NCBI GenBank assembly: GCA_014360015.1
Contig: JACIYJ010000010.1
Span: 48,678-112,677, forward strand
From: Candidatus Aminicenantota bacterium
Lineage (GTDB): Bacteria; Acidobacteriota; Aminicenantia; Aminicenantales; Saccharicenantaceae
Direction of reading: 5' to 3'
DNA length: 64,000 bases
Shown here: piece by piece, positions 34,819 through 43,011 of the stretch
Layout: each line of letters starts with the position of its first letter
How positions within the stretch are numbered: the first letter of the stretch is position 1
Program-made: the position numbers and the translations under genes
Notes under the pieces: generated by a model
What the model saw: only the letters and a program-made list of their open reading frames with translations
Databases searched by the model: none
Told to the model about the DNA's origin: nothing

Positions 34819-37188
34819 ATGAAAAATAGAAAAGAGAATGGACTGCATGGCGATAAAAATAACCTGTGGAGACGGGCTGATAGGATATCTGGCCAGAAGG
34901 GAGAGATTGAAAACAGAAACGGTGAAAACCAGGCCCACTATTTCTCCACGGTGGAAACATCAACAGAAGCCAGGAAAAAAGAAATGAGATTCTCGGTTTT
35001 TAATTCTAATTTAAAAGGGAATGAAAAAATGGGAAAAGATTCTAGAGGAGAAAAAGATGAAGCCAGCCGGGAGAAGATGGGAAAGTCAGGTTTTTCTGAT
35101 GTGTTAAAAGCCGCCGGCCATTTTAAGACGAAAAGAGAGGCAAATTTCAGGTTCCCTTTTCAGTCCCTTCGAAGTGGCCCACCGATTCTGAGCCAGTTGT
35201 TAATCGCTTTAATGTTCATGGCCATCAGTGTCCTGGCCTCTTCTCAGACTCCGGTCCTTGCGGTGAATTTAGCTGGTGCTGCTCAATCCGCGGCGGATGA
35301 CTTGACTAAGCTGGACCTGGTCTTAACGGAGCTTGCGCAATTTGACCACAGCAAAGGAGAGGCGCCGGCTCTGGAACTGGAAAGGATTATTTCCCACCTG
35401 AAAGATAACCCAACCTTAAGAGCCGAGGCTGAGAAAAAAATGATCCAGTTTTTTGTCGGCAAGGCCAGCCGGAATGGCCTGATAGCCGTGAGCAAACCGC
35501 TGAGCTGGATAGCCGGCTTGGAGTCAGTTAATGCTCTTGCTCCATGTCTGCTTGACCCTGAAAAATCAGACCCGGCCCGGTATGTGATGGAAAGAATTCC
35601 CGGAGAAGAAGCGGATAGGGCGCTGATCGAAGCTCTGGAAAAAGCACCTGCTGAACTTCTTCCTGGAATTATCAGCAGCCTGGGACAAAGGCGAGTGAAG
35701 GCAGCCGTTTTGCCGTTAGGAAAGCTCCTCCAAAAAAATCCGGCGCCGCCGGTCATTTCAGCTGCGCTTGAAGCCATGGGCAACATTGGTGAGAACGAGG
35801 CCATCTCGATTTTATCGAAATATCTTAAAGCTTCGAATGAAGCCCTGCGGGTCAAGTCCGTTGATGCTCTGCTGAGAATCGCCAGCCGGAATGTCAATGA
35901 TAAAAATTTTGGTCAGGCCCAAGCCATTTCTGAGATTCTGCTGCGGGCGAAGCTGACCCAGGAAGAAAAAATGGCGGCCTGGCGCGTTAAAATTCTGTCG
36001 GCCAAAGATGGAGGTAAAACTCAGCTTCACGAAGCTCTGAAAAGTAAGGATGAGCCAGCCAAAAAGGCGGCTCTTCTGCTTTTACCCGAAATTGTTTCCG
36101 AAGAAGAAATAGCTTCCTATCTGCCGCTTCTTTCCGGCGGTTCAGAAAATTTCCAAATTCAGGCGGCAGCCGTGCTGGCTCACTATCCTGTTTCAGTCGT
36201 AAGGGAATTCCTGGTCGACCTGGCTACAAAGTCCTCATTGGTTGAAATCAGAGCTGAAGCCTTAGTTAGCCTGGGCAAAACCGGCGACAGCTCGGTGGTG
36301 GAGTTCCTGGTGCGGAAAGCGGCCGCAGCCCGTGGAAGGGAAAAAGAGGCGGCCAGGGAAAGCCTGGTGGCGCTTCGGGGAAAATCAGTTGACGCTAAAA
36401 TCCTGGAACTCCTGGAGGCTTCGCCTTCACCGGACGTTCGCCACGAACTTTTGCTTGCTGCCTGTGCGAGAAACATCGGAGAGAGCCGGGAATATTTCCT
36501 GAAAGAAGCGGCCAACCCTTCGGCCGATATGGCTCTTGTTTCCCGCGGCTTGCGGGCTTTTGGCGATATCAGCCTGGCGGAGGAGCTGCTGGCCGTGGCT
36601 TTTAAGACCGAAGACGATGCTTTCCGGGAGGAACTGGCCGGCATCATGGCCGCCTGGGCTAAAGCCAGTGCCCGGCCCGATGCCCGTTCAGTTTATTTCA
36701 GAAATCTTCTTGGAAAAGAAACCGACTCGGCCAGGCAGGCCTTGCTCATAACCATAATCGGAAAAATCGGCGAGAGAAATTCCCTGCCGCTGCTCAGAAA
36801 CTATGCTAACTCTCAGGACCAGTTGATCAGAGAAGCGGCTATCAGGGCTCTTGCTGACTGGCCAGAAGCGGAAGCCCGGGATGACCTCCTCACAATAGCC
36901 AGGGTGTCTTCCAACCTCAAGGAAAAAGTTCTGGCCATCCGGGGATTGGTCAGGCTGACGGCATCAGAGCGCTACCGTCAGCCGGAAGCGGTGGTGGAAT
37001 CGCTAAAAATGATATATGCCCTCTGCCCGCGGGCGGAAGAGAAAAAGTTAGTGCTTTCCGCTTTCCCGGATTTTGCCTGTAAGCCGGCTCTGGATTTCTG
37101 CCAGTCTCTGGCCAGCGATCCTGAAGTTGGCCCTGAAGCCCACACTGCCATAGAAAAAATAGCCCAGCGAATTAAACGGGGGACGTGA
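34819..37188 (+). CDS. Secreted HEAT-repeat protein
   Basis: 789 residues as an open frame. From about residue 175 to the end it is a run of HEAT/PBS-lyase-like helical repeats rich in A-x-x-A-L and L-G-K-x-G-D-x-S patterns, giving a scaffold-type solenoid. A hydrophobic signal or anchor segment lies at about 133-155. The first 130 residues are charged, low-complexity and purine-coded, unlike a real N-terminus, so translation may begin at an internal ATG near residue 90 or later. The stop codon lies inside a dispersed palindromic repeat (37179-37200), suggesting that the original C-terminus was altered by that repeat. Confidence 0.7.
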   Translation: MKNRKENGLHGDKNNLWRRADRISGQKGEIENRNGENQAHYFSTVETSTEARKKEMRFSVFNSNLKGNEKMGKDSRGEKDEASREKMGKSGFSDVLKAAGHFKTKREANFRFPFQSLRSGPPILSQLLIALMFMAISVLASSQTPVLAVNLAGAAQSAADDLTKLDLVLTELAQFDHSKGEAPALELERIISHLKDNPTLRAEAEKKMIQFFVGKASRNGLIAVSKPLSWIAGLESVNALAPCLLDPEKSDPARYVMERIPGEEADRALIEALEKAPAELLPGIISSLGQRRVKAAVLPLGKLLQKNPAPPVISAALEAMGNIGENEAISILSKYLKASNEALRVKSVDALLRIASRNVNDKNFGQAQAISEILLRAKLTQEEKMAAWRVKILSAKDGGKTQLHEALKSKDEPAKKAALLLLPEIVSEEEIASYLPLLSGGSENFQIQAAAVLAHYPVSVVREFLVDLATKSSLVEIRAEALVSLGKTGDSSVVEFLVRKAAAARGREKEAARESLVALRGKSVDAKILELLEASPSPDVRHELLLAACARNIGESREYFLKEAANPSADMALVSRGLRAFGDISLAEELLAVAFKTEDDAFREELAGIMAAWAKASARPDARSVYFRNLLGKETDSARQALLITIIGKIGERNSLPLLRNYANSQDQLIREAAIRALADWPEAEARDDLLTIARVSSNLKEKVLAIRGLVRLTASERYRQPEAVVESLKMIYALCPRAEEKKLVLSAFPDFACKPALDFCQSLASDPEVGPEAHTAIEKIAQRIKRGT

Positions 37189-37200
37189 TATCCTTTCCCC
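37179..37200. repeat. Dispersed palindromic repeat, copy 1
   Basis: A 22-base imperfect palindrome of the form GGGGAC-GT-GATATC-CT-TTCCCC. It shares the GGGGAC arm and the central GATATC with copies at 40352 and 41402. Here it contains the stop codon of the HEAT-repeat gene. Confidence 0.6.
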
Positions 37201-37221
37201 ACAGGTTAGCCTGTTGCCTAA

Positions 37222-37552
37222 GGAAAATTACGAAAACCAAAATCCTATAAACTTATTATTACAGTAAGGCTCTTTAATTATCTTGGGAGACTGCCTGAAG
37301 GAACGCTTCTTGAAAATGCTGTCTTCCAGTGTTTGCGGGTTGCAGGAAGCCTGAATTATTACCAAAAATACAAAGGGGCTGAGATTGATTTTATCCTGAA
37401 TAAAGAGGTTGGCTTTGAAGTAAAGCTAAAAGCTCATCTGTCTGATTGGAAAAATTGGTCAAGATAGCAGAAAATCTGAAACTTAAGGAATATTATTTAA
37501 TATCCAAAGATTATTCTGATCTTGAAGGCGTAATTCTGGCTCAGGATTTGTA
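37222..37552 (+). pseudogene. Remnant of a DUF4143-type ATPase, C-terminal end
   Basis: In one frame 37222-37467 reads as the end of a DUF4143 (DEXX-box ATPase with nuclease-like tail) protein: L-F-N-Y-L-G, then G-T-L-L-E-N-A-V-F, L-N-Y-Y, G-A-E-I-D-F-I-L and V-G-F-E-V-K, stopping at TAG. The sequence continues in the +1 frame (about 37455-37552) with A-E-N-L-K-L-K-E-Y-Y-L-I-S and G-V-I-L-A-Q-D-L before a proper stop. A frameshift and loss of the whole N-terminal ATPase part make it a pseudogene. It sits next to a dispersed repeat. The 230 bases after it, up to 37782, show nothing I can identify. Confidence 0.6.
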
Positions 37553-37782
37553 ACAACCGCAGTTGTTAATGAAATATTGCCCGCCCTGGGAAGATTGGGT
37601 TTTTTACTGCCTTATAAATTTATCTTGAAAATGCAAGTTACATCCTGAGAGGTGCTGAAGATTGTCATGAATATAAAGCCGGGCTGCCAAACCGGGGGCG
37701 CTGAGTTTCCCCTCAGATTGAATAATTTGCCGGCCGATGAGGAAACAATTTTAGTCAATTCTTTTTGTTGAATTTCAATATT

Positions 37783-39777
37783 TTATTTTTTTATTCTGAG
37801 CTTGATGTTGGTTGTGGTTATTGGGGCAATTCCTGTTACCAGGAGCTGATATTCACCCTCGGGTATACTGGCCGCATTACAAACATAAACCATAGATTCG
37901 CATCCTGTTCGCCGGTTCATCTCTTTTTCTAATACCCTGGCCGGGAGGGGGAATTTTCCGTTTTTGCCATCAAGAAAGAACTCTGGAGATAAATCCATCT
38001 TCCCGGAATTAAAGGCCTGAATAAAAACTGCCAGCCTGGCAGCGGGCGATATTTCGTTCGCTGACCAGGGGATAAAGACTTCAGAACTCAGGTTGAGGAG
38101 GCCACGCTCGTCAAACGTGAAAGCTTTTCCTCTGTTATCTTTTGGTGCCAGGAGACCGGTTATAACATTAATAATCTGATTGTCTTTCTTCTGCCGCAGG
38201 TCGGGGAGCTGAAGCCAGACTCTTTTTGCCCCGAGTTTCCGGTCTTCTGTTCTCAGGATTGCCACCACTTCATAGCGGCCGGGTTTTATTTTGATTTTAG
38301 AAGTGATGAAATAATAAATAAAAGATGTCTTCTTAGCCTTGAGATCTTCGCTGATGTCCAGCTTTTCCTGACCAAGATGCGCTTTTTCGCCTCTTATTTC
38401 TTGTACTCCAAGGAGGAAATCCACTTTTCCTCCGATCAGTTTTTCTGATTGTAGCGAAGCCAAGGATAGCTTTAACTTCCCCCATATCTTGTAGATGTTT
38501 TTTCTCTCGGGCCAGGCGGTCAGTTCCAGGTCGAAATCGACATCTTTATAAAATTCCGGCGAGAAAAACGAGGCTGCCAGTTGCCTCTTTTTATTCTCTT
38601 CAGCAGAATATTCAATGTAACCGCTTCTGGTTCTGACCTTCAGACCCTCCCTTCTCACCAGGACTTCTACTCTGTGGAAATTTCCATCTTCCTCTTTGGA
38701 TGCCGGCAAATAAGCAATTTCGTAATATTGTTCGGTTTCATTTTTTATGCTTATCAGGAAATCGGCCGGCCGTGGCTCCGCGGCAATCAATCGTCCGCCT
38801 GTTTCAGCTGAAAGATGGGACAGGGCAAAGTTGCTACGGAGCCCGGCTGTATCTTCAGGGTTGTAACAATAAATTGAAATCTGACCGGAATTAGCCAGGT
38901 TGATGATTTCTCCTATAATTTCAGAATAATCTTCGGCCCTGATTATTTTGAACGGGTCAAAAAACCTCAGGTTTCTGAGCCCGGTCGAGTCAAAATAGGG
39001 ATTGCTCTCCTGCTCGGGAAACCCGGAACTGATAAGAAGAATAATCTTTCTGCCCGGATAGTCATTGATTGCCTGAAGAGTGGTTATAAGACAACTTAGA
39101 CTCTTTTGAAGGAGATTTCTCCATTGAAGGCGATCCAGCTCATCGGGAGATAATTCAATCTGGGTATCGTCCAGCTTCTCCGGGCTTTTCTTCCATTCCC
39201 CGGTCTGGGAACGCCTTAAAAACGTGGCCTGAAGACTTCCTTCAATTCTTTCGAGAGATTTTAAGATGGTAGCCTGATCGGTGGTGAAAGCTGATAATAC
39301 CTCCGGGCCTTGATCATAATCGAATTTCAAAAGACTCAGTTCATAGCCTTCTGCTGCCAGCTGCAGGAGCTCATCTTTCAGGCTGGAAGCCGCTTTTCTT
39401 ATAAGGGCCACCTCAGTATTCAGACAATCGAAAACAACCCAGATCTTTTTCCTTAATCTGGCTTCTCTCTGAGGTTCGGAGACCAGATTCATCTCAGATA
39501 ACTCTTTCCCTGTTTTCAACGTAACCAGTTCAACTGATTGGACTGGTCTCGGCCGGCCGTCTTCGTAAACCTCAAAATCCCTGGTAGTTAATCCGGGGAC
39601 AAAATTTCCATTTTTATCTGTGATGATGACGTCAATCAGTTTCAACCGCACCGTGATTTTATGGTGAGCCGGGGGAAACAATTGCTGGTTCCTTGCCATA
39701 AAAGTACAGAGTAGATAAATAACAAAAAATAAAATTAGCCTTGTTGCCCGGCTATGATTATTGGCCCTAATCATCAT
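37783..39777 (-). CDS. VWFA-related domain protein, Acidobacteria type
   Basis: About 664 residues. After a signal-like helix (about 11-28) comes an N-terminal segment with V-D-V-I-I-T-D-K-N-G-N-F-V and L-T-x-x-D-F-E-V-Y-E-D-G, the hallmark of the VWFA-related family abundant in Acidobacteria (TIGR03436-type). A von Willebrand A-like domain follows (about 105-330), with I-L-L-I-S-S-G-F-P. The C-terminal half is beta-rich and unassigned. The frame can be opened 25 codons earlier (39852), but that would overlap the upstream Cys-rich gene, so I prefer the double ATG at 39777/39774. It is probably periplasmic or surface exposed, and its role is unknown. Confidence 0.75.
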   Translation of the reverse strand: MMIRANNHSRATRLILFFVIYLLCTFMARNQQLFPPAHHKITVRLKLIDVIITDKNGNFVPGLTTRDFEVYEDGRPRPVQSVELVTLKTGKELSEMNLVSEPQREARLRKKIWVVFDCLNTEVALIRKAASSLKDELLQLAAEGYELSLLKFDYDQGPEVLSAFTTDQATILKSLERIEGSLQATFLRRSQTGEWKKSPEKLDDTQIELSPDELDRLQWRNLLQKSLSCLITTLQAINDYPGRKIILLISSGFPEQESNPYFDSTGLRNLRFFDPFKIIRAEDYSEIIGEIINLANSGQISIYCYNPEDTAGLRSNFALSHLSAETGGRLIAAEPRPADFLISIKNETEQYYEIAYLPASKEEDGNFHRVEVLVRREGLKVRTRSGYIEYSAEENKKRQLAASFFSPEFYKDVDFDLELTAWPERKNIYKIWGKLKLSLASLQSEKLIGGKVDFLLGVQEIRGEKAHLGQEKLDISEDLKAKKTSFIYYFITSKIKIKPGRYEVVAILRTEDRKLGAKRVWLQLPDLRQKKDNQIINVITGLLAPKDNRGKAFTFDERGLLNLSSEVFIPWSANEISPAARLAVFIQAFNSGKMDLSPEFFLDGKNGKFPLPARVLEKEMNRRTGCESMVYVCNAASIPEGEYQLLVTGIAPITTTNIKLRIKK

Positions 39778-39829
39778 TTCTAAGTTATAGGCGATTAAAA
39801 AAATGTTTTTATGGTTCAATCTAATAAGA

Positions 39830-40204
39830 TCAATTACATGGCCAGGTTTCACAGGGCTGATTTAGATTCCAGTATTCTTCTGATTGACCAGTAACAGGAT
39901 TGAAGAGCCTTATCCAGATGTTATAGTAATTTCTGCAAAAACCACCTGTACAATTGCCATATGGACAGACGGGAATTACATAGATTTCTATTATCCATGG
40001 TTCTGGGTATAAAGGGCGATATAAGTTAACATATTCATTTCGGAACTTATTCTCACATTGATAATCGTTGAAGCATAAGTATTCTTCTTCAGGGTCAGGG
40101 CAGCCACAGTTTATGGCTTGATAACTGTCAGCTAAAGATACTCTGGCCATTGTTAGATTCATTAAAATGATGAAGAATAGTAGGGAAGAGAATATTTTTC
40201 TCAA
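39830..40204 (-). CDS. Small secreted cysteine-rich protein
   Basis: 124 residues with a signal peptide (about 1-25, ending S-L-A) and nine cysteines in the mature part: an N-terminal group of four (C-G-C, then L-C, then Q-C), a middle group of three (V-C-P-Y-G-N-C-x4-C) and two at the end (C-E-T-W-P-C). No family recognised. It lies directly upstream of the VWFA-related gene on the same strand and may be co-expressed with it. It recalls the small secreted Cys peptides elsewhere in this window, but the spacing differs. Confidence 0.55.
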   Translation of the reverse strand: MRKIFSSLLFFIILMNLTMARVSLADSYQAINCGCPDPEEEYLCFNDYQCENKFRNEYVNLYRPLYPEPWIIEIYVIPVCPYGNCTGGFCRNYYNIWIRLFNPVTGQSEEYWNLNQPCETWPCN

Positions 40205-40711
40205 AGGCTTCCTCCCTCTATTAAATAAGATAACATAATATTTTCAATCGTCAAGATTAGCTTTTTTTTAAAAGGTTGAGAAATCAAATCCAGGTAAGCG
40301 CTGGTGAGTTGAAATGGCTCCAAGGCTCTCCAGCAGTTGGAAAATGGTATGGGGGACGAGATATCGTGTCCCCAAATATTTGACGGTGTTATTGGGTGGT
40401 GGCTCAACAGAAACGCTGATATGGCTGCACCTTATTTCTGTTTGCTGCCTCGGCTAATAAGGAGACCAAAATGTGATGTGTATAGTGCTCTATTTAATAC
40501 TTGGGGTTCCGGGAAGAGTGAGATCGTGGTATCAAATTTATTATCAGTTAGTTAGCACGTTTTTCAGGAACTGAATTCGGCCCGTTGAACAATTGTAAGA
40601 GAAAGTAATGCCTCTAAGGTAATTTTTTAGAATGGCAGGGATCCGGACTCATTCTTTTTTGCCAGAATATTTTGTTTTATAATAAAAAAAAGAAACGTAA
40701 ATTTTAAGCTC
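40205..40711. other. Intergenic accessory region with a palindromic repeat
   Basis: This 507-base AT-rich stretch lies between two divergent small genes. It holds the second copy of the dispersed palindrome (40352-40373). Short open frames occur, but none shows a ribosome site or protein-like composition. The last 40 bases are A/T-rich and may include the promoter for the nucleotidyltransferase gene. Confidence 0.4.
40352..40373. repeat. Dispersed palindromic repeat, copy 2
   Basis: The best-formed copy: GGGGACGA-GATATC-GTGTCCCC, a 22-base near-perfect palindrome centred on GATATC with one mismatched pair. It lies in noncoding DNA between the Cys-rich gene and the nucleotidyltransferase gene. 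Confidence 0.65.
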
Positions 40712-41218
40712 ATGGAAAAAGCATTGCTTGTTATTGAAGAAATGACCCGCCTGGGGATTATCAAGTCTTATGCCATAGGCGGGGGAATTGCCGCTACCTA
40801 TTACATCGAGCCTATCCTGACTTATGACCTAGACATCTTCTTCATCCCGGCCTCCGAAGGGCTTGATCTTATGGCGCCAATTTATGAGTTTGCCAGGCAG
40901 CGCGGCTACCGGTTTGAGGCTGAAGCAATTCTTATTGAGGGATTTCCCGTTCAGTTCATCCCTGTCTATAACGATCTGGTGCTGGAGGCAGTCGAGAAGG
41001 CCGTTAGGGTTCAATATCGTGATGTTGAGACCAGAATTATCAGTGCTGAATACCTGACCGCAATTGCTCTTCAGACCGGGCGACCAAAAGACCGGGAAAG
41101 AGCGCTGAGGCTGCTGGAAAGCGAGGCTTTAGACCGGGCTGCGCTTATCAGAATACTCGAAAAATATGGGCTCAGGGATAGACTTAAAAAAGTCGAGGAA
41201 AGTGCCGATGATTGGTAA
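40712..41218 (+). CDS. Nucleotidyltransferase-fold protein, possible toxin-antitoxin member
   Basis: 168 residues with the minimal nucleotidyltransferase pattern: A-I-G-G-G-I-A-A near residue 21, then T-Y-D-L-D-I-F-F near 37 with the two metal-binding aspartates, and V-Q-F-I-P-V-Y later. It resembles the small MNT/AbiEii-like proteins in toxin-antitoxin or phage-defence pairs. The next gene overlaps its stop (ATG inside the last codons), as expected for such a pair. It sits in an accessory region with repeats and pseudogenes. An ordinary housekeeping role is less likely but not excluded. Confidence 0.65.
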   Translation: MEKALLVIEEMTRLGIIKSYAIGGGIAATYYIEPILTYDLDIFFIPASEGLDLMAPIYEFARQRGYRFEAEAILIEGFPVQFIPVYNDLVLEAVEKAVRVQYRDVETRIISAEYLTAIALQTGRPKDRERALRLLESEALDRAALIRILEKYGLRDRLKKVEESADDW

Positions 41219-41369
41219 ATCTGTTGAATATATCTTTGAAAAAAAACGTGAGCGGCGCCGCTGGCTGGCCAAACTTCCGTTTGAGAAAAAAATAGAAATC
41301 ATTGTCAAGCTGCAGCGGGCCGTGGCTGAAATAAAAAAAGACTCAAAACACAAGCCCTGGCCACTGTGA
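41208..41369 (+). CDS. Small basic partner of the nucleotidyltransferase
   Basis: 53 residues, highly charged and rich in Lys/Arg (V-E-Y-I-F-E-K-K-R-E-R-R-R). The ATG at 41208 overlaps the end of the preceding gene by 11 bases, so the two are translationally coupled. An earlier in-frame ATG (41166) would add 14 residues. It may be the second member of a toxin-antitoxin-like pair, but I do not recognise its family. Confidence 0.5.
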   Translation: MIGKSVEYIFEKKRERRRWLAKLPFEKKIEIIVKLQRAVAEIKKDSKHKPWPL

Positions 41370-41401
41370 GAACCCGCCGTTAACCCAAATATGATTCAAA
41401 C

Positions 41402-41423
41402 GGTGACGTGATATCCTGTCCCT
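41402..41423. repeat. Dispersed palindromic repeat, copy 3
   Basis: A third copy in the form GGTGAC-GT-GATATC-CT-GTCCCT, very close to copy 1 in its left arm and centre. It lies between the nucleotidyltransferase pair and the decayed thioredoxin-like gene, in about 210 bases of otherwise featureless noncoding DNA. Confidence 0.55.
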
Positions 41424-41581
41424 ACATAGGACACAAAATTAAATGCTAATTTCCAAATAGACGTCTGCTTGTAAATTATGCCTGCCGTTTGTACTTAAAT
41501 TCAGGAATTCCAGACCTGAAAAATGCTTAGGTCCGTCAACTGTCCAATCCAGCGATAATCAGTGGAGATTTAGTGATTATC

Positions 41582-41764
41582 TTACTTTTTGTTCGCTGAC
41601 AGTAATAGGTAAGCAGCTTTTCTCTCAAATTCGCTAAGATATTCTATAAGATAATGCTCCTCCAATCCCACGCAGGGCAAAACAAAATATATCCGACCGT
41701 CCCGGCCAGCTCGAATCAAAAATATGATAGTTACCAGCGCCAGTATCAATGGCTGTTTCTTCAT
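41582..41764 (-). pseudogene. Internally deleted thioredoxin-like membrane protein
   Basis: 60 residues that match only the two ends of the 163-residue thioredoxin-like protein at 55926-56417. The N-terminal M-K-K-x-x-x-I-L-A anchor is followed at once by G-R-D-G-R-I-Y-F-V-L-P-C and Y-L-S-E-F, which in the intact paralogue lie about 100 residues apart. The whole thioredoxin core with its C-P-P-C motif is missing, in frame. The start overlaps the propeller stop as ATGA, exactly as in the intact locus. It may still be translated, but it cannot do thiol chemistry through C-x-x-C. Confidence 0.6.
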
Positions 41765-42834
41765 GGCTCGATTTGGTATTTGTATATCACATATTTTGTG
41801 GATTCTTGGCCATAGATTATGGAGCAAAGATAAAGAAGACGGGTGTCTTTCTGATAGTATAAGGGGATTATTCTCTCTTCTGAATAAAATGAAACTAAAG
41901 GCTGTTCATGCTTAACTTTTCCTGAGTGGTCGTAGATTTGCAAATAAGGAACATAGTAAAGCGAGTTACCAACTTTTTTCTCTCTGTTAACATAAATCAC
42001 TCCCACAAATTCCTTGTCTGCGAAAGTTCCGGCGATGAATGAATGTTTGGTTGTGATCTCTTCAAGTACCTGAGGATCTTTTAATAAGGCTTCGCTTGTT
42101 CTTTTGTTCAAGGCCACGGGGTGAAAATTTTCTGGTTCCTGTCCAAAGAATTCAATCTTATCAATTTTTAGATTAATTTTGGCAACCCTTAACCTAACAT
42201 CGCTCACGTAAAAAACTGTATCCTCATAGATATCAAAAAATGGAATTAAGGAAATGCCTGCCACCTCATTCTTTATTTTTTCGTATTCACTTATTGAATT
42301 GGGCCCGTAGCTATACTCTACAGGTAGAACGTATTTAGTTTTCTTGCCTGAAAAACCCCTCATAAAAAGTGAATATTTTTTTCCTTCAGGTGAAACAATA
42401 ATTCCTGATATCAGTACATTATTCTTATAAATCTTGATATTGCCATTCTGTTCCCATGAAAAAATTTCGCCGACCTTTTTGAAATCGTAATCATCGGTTT
42501 TCTCAAAAATATGAATGCGGTGTTTGCCAGCATCTGAGACAGCCAGGTAAGGACTCTGGTAATCAGGGAAACCCAGGCCGCCAAACTCATCAGGACCCGG
42601 GCCCATTTTCCCCCAGGCTTTGATTATTTGACCCCTTTCATCAAATATCTTTAGCTGGGCGTTTTTATCTCTAATATCTGTGAAGAGAAAGTCTCCGTTC
42701 TCTAACACGACGAAAGAAGCTGATTGGTAAATAGAACCTTCGGCAATAGGAGTTAGCGAAATAAACTTGGCCTGATAGCAGAAGACAAAATTTGATAAAC
42801 ATAAAATCATGAAAATCATTGTAGTTTTTTTCAT
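41761..42834 (-). CDS. 6-bladed beta-propeller protein (BF3164-like), paralogue A
   Basis: About 357 residues with a signal peptide (about 1-20, ending N-F-V-F-C). Repeated beta-propeller strands follow, with the conserved W-G-K-M-G-P-G-P-D-E-F motif near residue 80. It aligns along its whole length with the protein at 54844-55929 (A-D-A-G-R/K-H-R-I, K-I-Y-x-N-N-V-L-I, H-E-Q-P-L). I prefer the ATG at 42834, preceded by GGAGAAA. It is followed by the decayed thioredoxin-like gene. It is probably periplasmic; binding of a peptide or glycan is inferred from the fold only. Confidence 0.7.
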   Translation of the reverse strand: MKKTTMIFMILCLSNFVFCYQAKFISLTPIAEGSIYQSASFVVLENGDFLFTDIRDKNAQLKIFDERGQIIKAWGKMGPGPDEFGGLGFPDYQSPYLAVSDAGKHRIHIFEKTDDYDFKKVGEIFSWEQNGNIKIYKNNVLISGIIVSPEGKKYSLFMRGFSGKKTKYVLPVEYSYGPNSISEYEKIKNEVAGISLIPFFDIYEDTVFYVSDVRLRVAKINLKIDKIEFFGQEPENFHPVALNKRTSEALLKDPQVLEEITTKHSFIAGTFADKEFVGVIYVNREKKVGNSLYYVPYLQIYDHSGKVKHEQPLVSFYSEERIIPLYYQKDTRLLYLCSIIYGQESTKYVIYKYQIEP

Positions 42835-42862
42835 GCTAATTTCTCCTGAGGGAGGGTATGAC

Positions 42863-42881
42863 AAAAAAAAAAAAAAAAAAA
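42863..42881. repeat. 19-base poly(A) tract
   Basis: An uninterrupted run of 19 A residues (T on the coding strand of the propeller gene) 29 bases upstream of that gene's start. Its length may vary by slippage in the cell or in sequencing. Confidence 0.8.
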
Positions 42882-43011
42882 CAGCTTGTCAAGCCCCAGG
42901 AAAAAGATATATTTTTTGATATCTCCCAATATCTTATTTAAATATGTGGGCTACTTAGAATAACATAGTTATCAGATAGATAAATTTAAGCTTGTATCAA
43001 AGGAGACGGAC

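Noticed and set aside
40201..40407. 68-residue minus-strand frame overlapping the palindrome
   Set aside because: No ribosome site, no signal peptide pattern and it reads through the repeat; treated as noncoding.
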